Source: Carnimonas nigrificans ATCC BAA-78
GTDB lineage: Bacteria > Pseudomonadota > Gammaproteobacteria > Pseudomonadales > Halomonadaceae
DNA length: 64,000 bases
NCBI RefSeq assembly: GCF_000526695.1
Contig: NZ_JAGO01000012.1
Span: 248,001 to 312,000, forward strand
Direction of reading: 5' to 3'
This document shows, piece by piece, positions 44,035 through 54,399 of this stretch. A program made the position numbers and the translations under genes. Within the stretch, counting starts at the first letter, position 1, and each line of letters opens with the position of its first letter. The notes below the pieces were generated by a model. That model was not told the DNA's origin, made no database searches, and saw only the letters and a list, made by a program, of their open reading frames with translations.

Positions 44035-44304
44035 ATGAAGTTTAACGCTCGCAGCCCGCGTAGCTGGTTAACGCTGCCGCTGGTGATTCCGATACGCTTC
44101 TATCAATGGTTCATCAGCCCCATGCTAGGGCCGCGCTGCCGCTTCTACCCCAGCTGTTCCCATTATGCGCTAGAGGCGCTGGCGACCCATGGCCCTTTTA
44201 AGGGAAGCTGGCTGGCGCTCAAGCGAATCGTCAAATGCCACCCCTGGCACCCGGGCGGTGTCGATATGGTGCCGCCCGAGCACGACAAAAAACACCAGCA
44301 CTGA
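44035..44304 (+). CDS. yidD: Membrane protein insertion efficiency factor YidD
   Basis: A small (89-residue) amphipathic protein that helps membrane protein insertion. It has the diagnostic [31 protein letters not shown] (about 20-50, with Cys pair) and [13 protein letters not shown] near the end. In most bacteria it is between rnpA and yidC; here it follows hisI, so it has been relocated, though the sequence is intact. Its end overlaps the bidirectional terminator. Confidence 0.93.
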   Translation: MKFNARSPRSWLTLPLVIPIRFYQWFISPMLGPRCRFYPSCSHYALEALATHGPFKGSWLALKRIVKCHPWHPGGVDMVPPEHDKKHQH

Positions 44305-44316
44305 CGCTGGCGTTTT
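44287..44316. terminator. Bidirectional hairpin terminator between yidD and sufE
   Basis: On the minus strand AACGCCAGC and GCTGGTGTTTTTT form a stem with a T-tail that ends sufE; on the plus strand the same hairpin is followed by TTTTC. Confidence 0.8.
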
Positions 44317-44345
44317 CGATCAAGCCCTTCATTGATGATGCAAGG

Positions 44346-44759
44346 CTAGGCGTACTGCTGGGCAGTGGTATAGATGTGGTTAAGCATCGCATGCAACCCG
44401 TTGTTACGAGTGGGCGACAGATGCTGTTCCAGCCCCAGCTGCTTGAAGGTATCGGTGGGCGTCGCAAGAATATCAGCCGGAGTTTTATCGTTGTAAAGCC
44501 TGAGCACGATGGCGATCAGCCCCGCCACAATCGCGGCATCCGACATCGCATCGAAATGCAGTACACCCTGCTCGATACGATGATGTATCCAGACATTCGA
44601 CTGACACCCTTCAATGCGATAATCATCGCTCATCCACTCGTCAGGCATCTCGGGCAACGCCTTGCCCATGTCGATGATGTACTGATAACGATCCATCCAA
44701 TTATCAAAAAAGCTGAATTCTTCAACCAATTCGGCGGTTGCCTGCTGCGCGCTGCTCAT
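44346..44759 (-). CDS. sufE: SufE family sulphur-transfer protein
   Basis: Accepts sulphur from a cysteine desulphurase for Fe-S assembly. The 137-residue protein has WMDRYQYIIDMGKALPEMP near 20-38 and the active Cys in RIEGCQSNVW near 48-57. LSPTRNNGLHAML near the C-terminus is typical. It could equally be the CsdE partner of CsdA; no desulphurase is in the window. It is convergent with yidD across a shared terminator. Confidence 0.92.
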   Translation of the reverse strand: MSSAQQATAELVEEFSFFDNWMDRYQYIIDMGKALPEMPDEWMSDDYRIEGCQSNVWIHHRIEQGVLHFDAMSDAAIVAGLIAIVLRLYNDKTPADILATPTDTFKQLGLEQHLSPTRNNGLHAMLNHIYTTAQQYA

Positions 44760-45247
44760 GGAAGCTCCTTGTCACCTGGGAGGCGCAGTATAGCGCGTGA
44801 ATCGGGCAATGTTCAGCCCTCCTGAAATTCCCTGGGTGGCTGACACTATCAGCCCCTTTCGCCCCGCTCCTCCACGCCCGATGCCCATTATGCAAAGGAG
44901 TGGCCTCACGCTTTGGAAGCTGCGCCCTTCTGCCAGCGGTCACACCACCAGTGCCATAAATGGTGAATCCTCCTCAGCATCATGTCGTTAACTACTCTTC
45001 TCTCTATTCATCGTTACAACCCAATGGATGGGAGGCGCGTTATTCATCCTTTAAGCAGCGATCTGTAAAAATTGTAATGCATATCCATAATTACGTATTA
45101 TGCGTAATATGATATTCCCGTACTGCCCCACCCTTTGTGCGCAGGCGCTGGCAAGTATCAACACTGTGCCTGGCACTTCAGCCGATTGGCCGCCGGCCCG
45201 AATAACACGCCCTTCTACTGGGGCACCTCATGAATGTGGAGATCACC
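44760..45247. other. Upstream region of the KfrA-like gene
   Basis: About 490 bases without a gene. It contains the sufE promoter side and, near 45060-45120, an AT-rich stretch with inverted repeats listed separately. Confidence 0.5.
45087..45108. promoter_or_regulatory. Overlapping inverted repeats upstream of the KfrA-like gene
   Basis: CATAAT-TACGT-ATTATG and ATTACG-TATTATG-CGTAAT overlap in this AT-rich stretch, 140 bases before the gene. KfrA proteins of plasmids repress their own promoters at such sites, so this is a candidate operator. Confidence 0.45.
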
Positions 45248-46213
45248 ATGGCTCGAAATGGCATTCAATATGAAGATGTTCAGCGCGCCATTGAAACGCT
45301 GATTCAACGGGGTGACGCCCCCAGCGTACAGCGCATCCGCGATGTACTCGGCACCGGCAGCTTCACTACCATCAGCGATCACCTGCGCGAATGGCGCAAT
45401 CGCCGAGAAGAAAACCGCGACACCCCGCTCCCGCAGAATATTCCTGAGCGGTTGCAGGATGCCCTGCTAGGGCTGTGGCAGCAGGCCCAGGAAGAAGCCT
45501 ACGAAGGGCTTGAGTTCTACCGTCGTCAGGCCGACGACAGCATCAAGGAAGCCCGCAGTCACACCGATCAGGCCAATCGTCGTTCCGAAGATACCCAGCA
45601 GCGCCTTGAAGCGCTGGGCGAGCGGCTGGATGCCACGATCGCACGGCTCGAAGAGAAGAGTTCTCTGCTGGCCCACAGCGACAGTGAACTTAACCAGCTG
45701 CGCACTCAGCTCGAAGAGCGGGAGCATCGCCTTGGCCTGCGCGATACTCAAATCGAGCAGTTAAGCCAGGAACGTGACCGGCAGGAGCGCGAGCATCAGA
45801 AAAGCATCGAGGAGAAAGAGGCAGCCCATCGCAAGCGCCTGGCGCAAGAGGAAGCGCGTCATGAAACCAGCGAGAATCGGCTGATGCAGCTTCTTGATGG
45901 AGCACGTAACGAAAAGGCAGAGCTTGAGAAACAGTGGCGCCGACAGAATAGCCAGCTTGAGGAACGCCTTGAGCGGCTGAATAGCCAGATTGAAGAGAAA
46001 CGCCGCGCCCTTCAGGAAGAAGAACGCCAGCACCGCGAGCTTGTCTTGCGCACCCAGCAGACCGAACAGCAGCTAAACGAAACACGCGCCCGCAACGAAC
46101 GTCTGGAGCGCGACATGGAAGAGAATGGCAAAGAGCTGAATCGCGTCAGGATGGAGCTGCGCGTGTTACAAGAGCGCCTTTCAAGAACCCCGGCCCCGCC
46201 TTTTATCTATTAA
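45248..46213 (+). CDS. KfrA-like DNA-binding coiled-coil protein
   Basis: A 321-residue protein with an N-terminal KfrA-type DNA-binding domain (RNGIQYEDVQRAIETLIQRGD then FTTISDHLREWRNRREE, about 3-60). About 220 residues of strongly Glu/Gln/Arg-rich coiled coil follow. KfrA on plasmids binds its own promoter and stabilises segregation; chromosomal relatives are of unknown role. GGAG lies before the ATG at 45248. There is no partition or replication gene near it. Confidence 0.82.
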   Translation: MARNGIQYEDVQRAIETLIQRGDAPSVQRIRDVLGTGSFTTISDHLREWRNRREENRDTPLPQNIPERLQDALLGLWQQAQEEAYEGLEFYRRQADDSIKEARSHTDQANRRSEDTQQRLEALGERLDATIARLEEKSSLLAHSDSELNQLRTQLEEREHRLGLRDTQIEQLSQERDRQEREHQKSIEEKEAAHRKRLAQEEARHETSENRLMQLLDGARNEKAELEKQWRRQNSQLEERLERLNSQIEEKRRALQEEERQHRELVLRTQQTEQQLNETRARNERLERDMEENGKELNRVRMELRVLQERLSRTPAPPFIY

Positions 46214-46316
46214 TCATCAAGTAGCAGCAACCCGCCTGCTCGATGGTTTATCCAGCGTCGCCGCCGTGGCGACGCGATAGGTCAGATGATTCTCGCCTGC
46301 ATGACAGTAACACCAA

Positions 46317-47678
46317 TCAGCTCACCCACGTTACCAGCGCGCGCACCAGCCCAATAGCCAGCGCCACCGCACCACCGACCAGTGCGCCGTTGACACGAAT
46401 CCATTGCAGATCCGGCCCTACCTTCTCTTCGATGGTCGCTACCAGCTGTGAGGTAGGCATATTGGCTTCTGACAGCGACTCCCTCACGATGCTGCCTACA
46501 GCGCCTGGGTGCTCATCAATCAGATCACCTGCCCAGGTGCGTACCCGCTCATCGAAGCGCTGACGCGCCTGCGGCTCGATCAGGTAGCGCTGAAAGAGCT
46601 GGTCAACGCCGCGATCAATACAGCGGTTAAGCAGCGATTGCTCGTTGTCGATACGCGCTGCAATCCAGCGCTTGAGGAAGGCCAGCCAACCGCTAATGCC
46701 ACGCCGCTCCCTAAAGGAGTGATAGAGCTGCCACTTGCTGCGTTCCAGCACAGTGCGCAAACGACCGCCCTCGCCATGGCGCAAATGCCGCGCAGTCACC
46801 ACCAGCAAAGCTCGCATACGCAGCCGCAGGGGGTGATGCTGATCCTGCTCGATCTCTTCAAGATGCTGACGCGCTGTCCCCAGCAGGCGACGCAGCAAGC
46901 GTTCAGCCTTCTCGCGATCATCCTCGCCTTCCAGAAACTGCTTGCCCAGCCACACCTTGACCGAACTCCACTTGCCTTCGCTGGATAACGCATCCAATTG
47001 ATCCAGCAGAATATCGCTCAGCACATTGAGCAGCTGCGGATCAGCCAGCACACGATCCAGAATATACAGCGCGCCCTGCCACAACTGCTCATTCAGGGTA
47101 CGGTCGTACGCCAACCGCTGGAGCAGCGGCGCGAGCTGTTGTCCACTGTCGATACGCTCGACAGCCCGCGCAAGTGCAGGTTCCAGCATGCTTTCAAGGC
47201 GCGGGTCGTCGAGCCAGCCCAGCAGCTTGCGACTCTGCTGGCGGGTCAGGCGGCGCAGCTGTTCACGCCCTTCGCCGTTATAAAGCCTTTGAGTGAGAAG
47301 ATCCGCAAAGGAGAGTGTCGCCAAACGCGCCCGCAGCGCTGCTGGCGATAGCCATTCACGTTCGGCCATATCGACAATACCGCGGCTGAGTGCTTCACGG
47401 CGATTGGCGATCAATCCGGTGTGGCGGCGCAGCCCGGGGATCGGAAACTGCTTGAAGAGCGCGGTGACGGCGAACCAGTCGGCCACGCTCCCTACCAGCG
47501 CCCCTTCGAAAGCGGTGACTACCGCGCCTCCCCAGGGAGCAGGAAGCCAGCCAAGCCCGACACAGAGTTCACTGCCGGCAAATCCAAGCGCTGAAATGCC
47601 CAGCGCCACCCCGCCGCGATGGCGGGCTAACCAGCCAGGCGCTGCCGAATGAGCAGATGTTGATGAGGGTGACGCCAT
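46317..47678 (-). CDS. DUF445 inner-membrane protein (YjiN-like)
   Basis: A 453-residue protein with AAGGAG near the ATG at 47678 (a longer frame starts at 47702). The N-terminus has two hydrophobic segments, GGAVVTAFEGALVGSVADWFAVTALFKQFPIPG. Then a long helical charged domain, and a C-terminal hydrophobic pair (WIRVNGALVGGAVALAIGL). This matches DUF445/YjiN. Function is not established. It lies 33 bases after mntH and may be co-transcribed. Confidence 0.87.
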   Translation of the reverse strand: MASPSSTSAHSAAPGWLARHRGGVALGISALGFAGSELCVGLGWLPAPWGGAVVTAFEGALVGSVADWFAVTALFKQFPIPGLRRHTGLIANRREALSRGIVDMAEREWLSPAALRARLATLSFADLLTQRLYNGEGREQLRRLTRQQSRKLLGWLDDPRLESMLEPALARAVERIDSGQQLAPLLQRLAYDRTLNEQLWQGALYILDRVLADPQLLNVLSDILLDQLDALSSEGKWSSVKVWLGKQFLEGEDDREKAERLLRRLLGTARQHLEEIEQDQHHPLRLRMRALLVVTARHLRHGEGGRLRTVLERSKWQLYHSFRERRGISGWLAFLKRWIAARIDNEQSLLNRCIDRGVDQLFQRYLIEPQARQRFDERVRTWAGDLIDEHPGAVGSIVRESLSEANMPTSQLVATIEEKVGPDLQWIRVNGALVGGAVALAIGLVRALVTWVS

Positions 47679-47711
47679 GCCCCGCTCCTTACGTTGATGC
47701 AAAGGCGGCCA

Positions 47712-49040
47712 CTATAGCGAAGCAAAGGTATCAATCAACAGCTTGATGTTAAGTGCCAGAATGATAATCGCAATCAGCCAGGTGAGCGCCTTCATTTTGG
47801 TGCCGATCACAAAGCGGCCCATGGTCTTTTTATTTGAGACCAGCAATACCAGCGGGATCACCGCAAACGGTAGCTGCAACGACAGCACCACCTGACTCAG
47901 AATCAGCAGCCGACCTACGCCCGCTTCACCATAGGCGATAACCACATACAGTACCGGCGCAATTGCCAGCACCCGAGTCAGCAGGCGCCGCATCCAGGCG
48001 GGCAGGCGCAGGTTGAGGAATCCTTCCATCACGATCTGGCCGGCCAGTGTCGCGGTGACGGTTGAATTAAGCCCCGAAGCGAGCAGCGCTACCGCAAACA
48101 GGGTGGCCGCAATGCCTGCCCCTACCAGCGGCGCAATCAGGGTATAGGCATCTTCGATTTCAGTGACCGTCTGACCGGAGGTGTGAAAGACCGCCGCAGC
48201 AAGGATCAGAATGCCTGCGTTAACAAACAGGGCCAGGCACAGAGATACCGTGCTGTCTATGGTGGCGAAGCGGATCGCCTCCTTGCGCCCCGCATCAGTG
48301 CGCTGGAAGTTGCGGGTTTTGACCAGCGCCGAATGCAGGTACAGATTGTGCGGCATCACCGTCGCACCAATAATACCGATGGCGATATAGAGCATCGCCG
48401 GATCGGTCAGCACGTCGGTACTAGGCGCAAAGAAGCCTTCCATAATAGCGGCCATGGAGGGGCGTGCCAGCACCAGCTCAATGGCAAAGCACACAAAGAT
48501 GGTCGCCAGCAGCGTAATCACAAAGGCTTCAATCCATCGGAATCCCTTGCGCATCAACGCCAGCAGCAGCAGCGTATCTAGTACCGTGATAATGGCTCCC
48601 CACATCAGCGGAATGCCGAACAGCAGTTTGAGCGCCACCGCCGTACCGATCACCTCCGCCAGATCACAGGCGATAATCGCCAGCTCGCACAATAGCCACA
48701 GCACAATATTGACCGGCTTCGGGCAGTGCTCGCGGCAGCCCTGCGCCAGATCATGCCCGGTCACAATCCCTAAGCGAGCGCACAGCGCCTGCAACACAAT
48801 CGCCATCAGGTTCGACAGCAGAATCACGCACAGCAGCGAATAGCCGAAGCGCGAACCGCCTTCCAGTGAAGTTGCCCAATTGCCGGGGTCCATATAGCCG
48901 ACCGACACCAGGGCACCAGGCCCGATAAAGGCAAACATGCGCGACCACCAGCGTCCAGAGGTCGGCACATCGACACTCCCCTCTTCGCTCTGCAAGGTGT
49001 TGTTGTTTGATCTCGCCAACGAATGATCGGAATTGCTCAT
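47712..49040 (-). CDS. mntH: Manganese transporter MntH (NRAMP)
   Basis: Proton-coupled Mn2+ importer. The 442-residue protein has the metal-site motifs [12 protein letters not shown] near 50-61 and [11 protein letters not shown] near 225-235, plus about 11 membrane helices. A GTG at 49058 is also in frame; the ATG at 49040 has GAGA at reasonable spacing. MntR is encoded 18 kb away. A 20-bp palindrome lies upstream. Confidence 0.94.
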   Translation of the reverse strand: MSNSDHSLARSNNNTLQSEEGSVDVPTSGRWWSRMFAFIGPGALVSVGYMDPGNWATSLEGGSRFGYSLLCVILLSNLMAIVLQALCARLGIVTGHDLAQGCREHCPKPVNIVLWLLCELAIIACDLAEVIGTAVALKLLFGIPLMWGAIITVLDTLLLLALMRKGFRWIEAFVITLLATIFVCFAIELVLARPSMAAIMEGFFAPSTDVLTDPAMLYIAIGIIGATVMPHNLYLHSALVKTRNFQRTDAGRKEAIRFATIDSTVSLCLALFVNAGILILAAAVFHTSGQTVTEIEDAYTLIAPLVGAGIAATLFAVALLASGLNSTVTATLAGQIVMEGFLNLRLPAWMRRLLTRVLAIAPVLYVVIAYGEAGVGRLLILSQVVLSLQLPFAVIPLVLLVSNKKTMGRFVIGTKMKALTWLIAIIILALNIKLLIDTFASL

Positions 49041-49173
49041 TGAACCGTTCTCACTCACCGCTTGAAGGCACCGGCCTGGCAGCGCCCATACAGGTTAGGT
49101 CGTAGCTGCAAAATGCGAGTCACAGGCCAGGGTTGAATCATTGTTGGTACCGGCCCGCTCGTTGGCAGCTTAT

Positions 49174-49193
49174 CCATTACTTATAAGCAATGG
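49174..49193. promoter_or_regulatory. 20-bp near-perfect palindrome upstream of mntH
   Basis: CCATTACTTATAAGCAATGG reads the same on both strands except at positions 6 and 15. It lies 134 bases before the mntH start and is a candidate MntR or Fur-type site. Confidence 0.55.
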
Positions 49194-49403
49194 TACATAA
49201 GATTAACCAAAGTTAAAACCGGTGACTGTCGCGGCGATTTCGCCTGATGGAACGCCATGTTCTACAGGAATAAACGGCTGGCAATCGCTGGATAGAAGAG
49301 AGAGGGACGAAAGAGAGGAAAAAGGTCGGATAAAGACAGGAGAAATGTTGGCTGCTCGGTAACAGAAACGCTGTCGCGAAAAAGAACAGCTAATGCTCCA
49401 CCA

Positions 49404-49432
49404 TCAAAAACGGCCTTCAAGGAAGGCCGTTG
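49404..49432 (-). terminator. Rho-independent terminator of nfuA
   Basis: On the minus strand AACGGCCTTCC and GGAAGGCCGTT (with TTGA-type loop) are followed by TTTTGATGG. It lies 44 bases past the nfuA stop. Confidence 0.88.
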
Positions 49433-49475
49433 TACGCGTGCTTACACCCCATTCAATGCGGGATGAAGCTCGTCA

Positions 49476-50096
49476 TTAATAATAGGCGTTGGTGGTATCC
49501 GTGTGGTCGGTCACATCACGAATGCCTTTCAATTCAGGAATGCGTTCAAGCAGGGTGCGCTCAACACCTTCCTTCAGAGTCAGATCAACTGCCGCACAGC
49601 CCTGACAGCCACCGCCAAACTGAAGCACGGCGATATCGTCCTCGGTCAGCTGGATCAGGCGAATCTCCCCGCCGTGAGAGGCCAGGCCCGGATTGATTTC
49701 GCTGTAGAGCACATAGTTGATCTGATCTTCCAGCGGGCTGGATGCATCCACCTTCGGCATCTTGGCATTGGGTGCCTTGATGGTGAGCTGGCCCCCCATG
49801 CGATCCGCGTTGAAATCAACTACGGCATCCTCAAGGAAAGGCTCACTGTGTGCCTCGATCAGCAGCGGAAAGTGCTCAAGCTCAACGCGCACGTCGCTTG
49901 GCTCTTCTTCCCCCGGGCGGCAGTAGGCCAGGCAGGTTTCCGCATAGGGCGTGCCCGGCTGGGTGATAAACACACGCACGCCAATGCCGCCTACATCCTG
50001 CTTCGACAATAGCTCGGCAAGATATTCCTGTGCGCTGGTGGTAATTTCGAGAGGCGCGCCCTCATTAACGTTGTCTGCTACGGTCTGTTCGCTCAT
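49476..50096 (-). CDS. nfuA: Fe-S biogenesis protein NfuA
   Basis: Fe-S carrier. The 206-residue protein has an N-terminal degenerate A-type domain ([24 protein letters not shown]) and a C-terminal Nfu domain with the cluster-binding CxxC in [18 protein letters not shown] near 160-177. Length and architecture are canonical. It is divergent from metH. Confidence 0.95.
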   Translation of the reverse strand: MSEQTVADNVNEGAPLEITTSAQEYLAELLSKQDVGGIGVRVFITQPGTPYAETCLAYCRPGEEEPSDVRVELEHFPLLIEAHSEPFLEDAVVDFNADRMGGQLTIKAPNAKMPKVDASSPLEDQINYVLYSEINPGLASHGGEIRLIQLTEDDIAVLQFGGGCQGCAAVDLTLKEGVERTLLERIPELKGIRDVTDHTDTTNAYY

Positions 50097-50416
50097 GGGA
50101 TCTTCTCTGGAGACGGTGCGATGGCGCTTGAGAAAGAGTATGCTTTGCTGCCAAAGCGCCCTAATGGCGAACAGTTTACGCCATCGTCAGATAAGGGTAA
50201 AACCCGACCAATTAGATCAACCAACATGCGTCAGCCCGTGTCGCTGGCACCGCTTGATGCAGCATCATGACAATTTCTTGTGATGAACTCGCAAAACGTT
50301 CATTTCCAACCAGCGCGCCAATCCGCGACCCTGTAGCCTTTGCTATACCCCTTGCGCTCGCCGCCAAGTGACATCGCGTTTTATTCGTTTAATGATCCGA
50401 TAGAGAAGCACAGTTC
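50097..50416. other. Divergent region between nfuA and metH
   Basis: 320 bases with both promoters. No B12 box or other riboswitch motif is seen upstream of metH, in contrast to the cob cluster. Confidence 0.5.
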
Positions 50417-53400
50417 ATGAGCCATAGTCTCCCCGTTCGCGCCCCGTTAATGGAACAACTCACTACGGCGCTTGCCCAGCGTATTCTGATTCTTGATGGC
50501 GCAATGGGAACCATGATTCAGCGGGAACGGCTTAGCGAGCAGGATTTTCGCGGCGAGCGCTTCAACGAATGGCCCTCTGACCTTCAAGGCAACAACGACA
50601 TGCTGGTGCTTACCCAGCGTGATCTTATCAAGCGCCTGCACCGCGACTACCTCAATGCGGGCGCTGACATCATTGAAACCAACACCTTCAACAGCACGCG
50701 GCTGTCGCAAGCGGATTACGGCATGCAGGAATGGGTGCCGGAGCTGAATCTGGAAGCTGCGCGGCTGGCCCGAGAAGTGTGTGATGAAGTGGCCGCCGCA
50801 ACCGGCGTGCCCCGCTTTGTAGCTGGCGTGCTTGGCCCCACCAGCCGCACCGCTTCGCTCTCCCCGGATGTCAACGATCCTTCCAAGCGGAATGTCACCT
50901 TCGATGAACTGCGCGACAACTATTATGAAGCCGCCCAGGCGCTGATCGAAGGCGGTTGCGATCTGATCATGGTCGAAACCATCTTCGATACCCTCAACGC
51001 CAAGGCGGCGCTATTTGCGCTGGATGAAGTGTTTGAAGCGCGCGGTGAAAGGCTGCCGATCATGATCTCCGGCACCATCACCGATGCGTCAGGGCGCACG
51101 CTCTCCGGCCAAACCACCGAAGCGTTCTGGAACTCGGTGCGCCACGCCAAACCCTTCAGTATTGGTCTTAACTGTGCGCTGGGTGCCGAGGAGCTGCGCG
51201 CCTATGTTGCGGAGCTATCGCGTGTTGCCGATACCTGGGTATCTGCGCACCCCAATGCCGGCTTGCCCAACGAGTTTGGTGAATACGATCAGGAAGCCGA
51301 TGAAATGTCGGCCATCGTCGGTGAGTTTGCCGAAAGCGGTCTGGTCAATATTCTCGGCGGCTGCTGCGGCTCCACTCCCGAACATATCGCCTTTATTGCC
51401 GATGTTGTGCGTGGCAAGGCGCCGCGCAGGATTCCAAAGATCGCCCCCGCGTGCCGCTTGTCGGGGCTGGAGCCTTTCAATATCGAAGCTGACTCGCTAT
51501 TCGTTAACGTGGGCGAGCGCACCAACGTCACCGGCTCTGCGCGCTTCAAGCGGCTAATCAAGGAAGAGGATTTTACCACCGCCCTTGAAGTAGCCCTTGA
51601 GCAGGTCGAAAACGGCGCTCAGGTGATCGACATCAACATGGATGAAGGCATGCTCGACTCGCAAGAGGCGATGGTGCACTTCCTCAATCTGGTGGCGGGC
51701 GAACCTGATATTTCCCGCGTGCCGATCATGCTCGACTCGTCCAAGTTCGAGATCATCGAGGCGGGTCTTAAATGCGTGCAGGGCAAGGCAGTGGTCAACT
51801 CGATCTCACTCAAGGAGGGCGAAGAGGCGTTCCGCGAACACGCCAAGCTCTGCCGCCGTTACGGTGCCGCCATCGTCGTGATGGCCTTCGATGAAGAGGG
51901 ACAGGCCGACACCTTCCAGCGCAAGACCGACATCTGTGCGCGGGCCTATCATCTGCTGGTCGATGAACTCGACTTCCCTGCCGAAGACATCATCTTCGAC
52001 CCCAATATCTTCGCCATCGCTACCGGCATCGAAGAGCACAACAATTACGCCGTCGACTTTATCGAAGCCACCCAGTGGATCAAGCAGAACCTTCCCCATG
52101 CGATGATCTCGGGAGGGGTCTCCAACGTCTCCTTCTCGTTCCGCGGCAACAATCCGGTGCGCGAAGCGATCCACTCGGTATTTCTCTATCACGCCATCAA
52201 GGCCGGCATGAGCATGGGGATCGTCAACGCCGGCCAGCTCGCCGTCTACGATGACCTGCCCGAACAGCTCCGCAACGCGGTCGAAAATGTCGTGCTCAAC
52301 CGCTCCCCCGACGCTACAGAGCAACTGCTGGAAATTGCCGAACAGTACCGTGGTGACGGCAGCGCGGGTCCGAAGAAGGAAGATCTGGAGTGGCGCGCCC
52401 TGCCGGTGAACAAGCGTATTGAACATGCGCTGGTCAAGGGGATTACCGCCTATATCGAGGAAGATGCCGAGCTGGCGCGCCAGCAGGCCGAGCGCCCTAT
52501 CGAGGTGATCGAAGGGCCGCTGATGGACGGCATGAATGTGGTGGGCGATCTGTTCGGGGCGGGCAAGATGTTTTTGCCCCAGGTAGTGAAGTCAGCGCGT
52601 GTAATGAAGCAGGCGGTCGCCTATCTGATTCCCTACATCGAGGCGGAAAAGAGCGCCGACGCTCAAAGCAAGGGCAAGGTCGTCATGGCAACGGTCAAGG
52701 GCGACGTGCACGATATCGGCAAGAATATCGTGGGCGTGGTGCTCCAGTGCAACAACTATGAGGTGATCGACCTTGGCGTGATGGTACCTGCCGAGAAGAT
52801 TCTCGCCACCGCCAAGGCAGAGAATGCCGACATCATTGGTCTCTCCGGACTGATTACCCCTTCCCTGGATGAAATGGTCAACGTTGCCAAAGAGATGAAG
52901 CGCCAAGGCTTCGAGCTGCCGCTGCTGATCGGCGGCGCCACCACCTCGAAGGCCCACACCGCCGTCAAGATTGAGCCAAACTACGACTCGCCGGTGATCT
53001 ATGTAACCGACGCCTCCCGTGCAGTGGGCGTCGCGAGCCGCCTGCTGTCGCCCACTCTGAAGGAAGAGTACGTGGCAGAGATTCGCGCCGAATACGAACG
53101 GGTACGCGAGCGCAATGCCAAACGTCGTCCCAAGGCGGCTGATCTGAGCTACGCTCAGGCACGCGAGCGTAAGTTCAGCGCGGACTGGGCAACTTACACC
53201 CCGCCTGCGCCTGCCTTTATCGGCACCAAAACCTTCGTCGATTATGACGTGCATGAGCTGATCGAACGGATCGACTGGACGCCGTTTTTCATGAGCTGGC
53301 AGCTGGTGGGCAAGTATCCGAAGATTCTCGAAGACGAGGTGGTCGGCGAGGCTGCCCGCAATCTCTTTGATGATGCCAAGGCGATGCTGGCAAAGCTGGT

Positions 53401-54130
53401 CGATGAGGCGCTGATCGAAGCGCGCGGCGTGATCGGCTTCTGGCCCGCCGCCACTGTGGACGATGATGTTATCGAGGTGTACGCCGATGAGGAGCGCCAG
53501 CAGGTTATCGAGCGGCTGAACCATATTCGCCAGCAGAGCGCCAAGGGGCGCGACGGTCTCTGCTACAGCCTGGCCGATTTCGTCGCTCCGCGTGACACTC
53601 AGGTCAAGGATTGGATCGGTGCCTTTGCGGTCACCACCGGGCACGGCGTCGACACCCTCGCCAAAGCCTATGAAGAGGCTGGCGATGACTACAACGCCAT
53701 TATGGTCAAGGCGCTGGCCGACCGACTGGCCGAAGCCTTCGCCGAACGCATGCACGAGCGTGTACGCAAGGAGTTCTGGGGCTATGATCAGCACGAGCAG
53801 CTTGATAACGATGCATTGATTGCCGAGCAATACCGCGGCATCCGCCCTGCGCCCGGCTACCCTGCCTGCCCCGATCACACCGAGAAGGCAGCGCTTTTCA
53901 CCCTGCTCGATGCCACCAACGAAACCGGCATCACACTCACCGACAGCTTCGCCATGTGGCCCGCTGCAGCGGTCTCCGGCTGGTATTTCTCGCATCCTGA
54001 ATCACGCTATTTCGCCACCGGCAAGATCGGCAAGGATCAGGTGACCGCGCTGGCCGAACGCAAACAGATGTCAATGGAGACCATGGAGCGTTGGCTCTCG
54101 CCAGTGCTCTCCTATAACCCCGATGAATAA
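50417..54130 (+). CDS. metH: Cobalamin-dependent methionine synthase
   Basis: Transfers a methyl group from methyltetrahydrofolate to homocysteine through cobalamin. The 1237-residue protein is full length. The homocysteine domain (DGAMGTMIQ near 25, zinc Cys in [10 protein letters not shown] near 315) comes first, then the pterin domain ([10 protein letters not shown] near 365). The cobalamin domain has the axial His in [12 protein letters not shown] near 765, and the AdoMet reactivation domain has [15 protein letters not shown] near 1140. It depends on the cofactor made by the cob genes at the left of the window. Confidence 0.97.
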   Translation: MSHSLPVRAPLMEQLTTALAQRILILDGAMGTMIQRERLSEQDFRGERFNEWPSDLQGNNDMLVLTQRDLIKRLHRDYLNAGADIIETNTFNSTRLSQADYGMQEWVPELNLEAARLAREVCDEVAAATGVPRFVAGVLGPTSRTASLSPDVNDPSKRNVTFDELRDNYYEAAQALIEGGCDLIMVETIFDTLNAKAALFALDEVFEARGERLPIMISGTITDASGRTLSGQTTEAFWNSVRHAKPFSIGLNCALGAEELRAYVAELSRVADTWVSAHPNAGLPNEFGEYDQEADEMSAIVGEFAESGLVNILGGCCGSTPEHIAFIADVVRGKAPRRIPKIAPACRLSGLEPFNIEADSLFVNVGERTNVTGSARFKRLIKEEDFTTALEVALEQVENGAQVIDINMDEGMLDSQEAMVHFLNLVAGEPDISRVPIMLDSSKFEIIEAGLKCVQGKAVVNSISLKEGEEAFREHAKLCRRYGAAIVVMAFDEEGQADTFQRKTDICARAYHLLVDELDFPAEDIIFDPNIFAIATGIEEHNNYAVDFIEATQWIKQNLPHAMISGGVSNVSFSFRGNNPVREAIHSVFLYHAIKAGMSMGIVNAGQLAVYDDLPEQLRNAVENVVLNRSPDATEQLLEIAEQYRGDGSAGPKKEDLEWRALPVNKRIEHALVKGITAYIEEDAELARQQAERPIEVIEGPLMDGMNVVGDLFGAGKMFLPQVVKSARVMKQAVAYLIPYIEAEKSADAQSKGKVVMATVKGDVHDIGKNIVGVVLQCNNYEVIDLGVMVPAEKILATAKAENADIIGLSGLITPSLDEMVNVAKEMKRQGFELPLLIGGATTSKAHTAVKIEPNYDSPVIYVTDASRAVGVASRLLSPTLKEEYVAEIRAEYERVRERNAKRRPKAADLSYAQARERKFSADWATYTPPAPAFIGTKTFVDYDVHELIERIDWTPFFMSWQLVGKYPKILEDEVVGEAARNLFDDAKAMLAKLVDEALIEARGVIGFWPAATVDDDVIEVYADEERQQVIERLNHIRQQSAKGRDGLCYSLADFVAPRDTQVKDWIGAFAVTTGHGVDTLAKAYEEAGDDYNAIMVKALADRLAEAFAERMHERVRKEFWGYDQHEQLDNDALIAEQYRGIRPAPGYPACPDHTEKAALFTLLDATNETGITLTDSFAMWPAAAVSGWYFSHPESRYFATGKIGKDQVTALAERKQMSMETMERWLSPVLSYNPDE

Positions 54131-54166
54131 CAGCGTTATTGCTTAAACCAAACGACCAAAACAACT

Positions 54167-54212
54167 AACACTACGGCGGGCGGACTGAAAACAGTCCGCC
54201 CGCCGTAGTGTT
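54167..54212. terminator. Perfect 21-bp hairpin after metH
   Basis: Two exact 21-base complementary arms (54167-54187 and 54192-54212) with an AAAA loop. GC-rich inside and AACAC/GTGTT at the base; the plus strand then continues GAAAG, without a T-run. It probably ends metH transcription or stabilises the message end. Confidence 0.7.
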
Positions 54213-54399
54213 GAAAGCAATAGAGTTGGAATCACTAACGTTATCAATCAGTTGCAGTCACCTTCCGGTAATGAAACATCATTCAGACAGCACTTGAAGA
54301 GAGGCCCGCGTAGCTATATAGCTATCAGCATATTGTTCAGAGAAGACTACTCACTCAAAAAAACCTGCACTTCACCAAGTGCCCCGGAACAATCCCGCC

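Larger units (their letters stand above)
49041..49475. other. Region between nfuA and mntH
   Basis: About 435 bases holding the mntH promoter, the palindrome at 49174 and the nfuA terminator. No gene seen. Confidence 0.55.
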
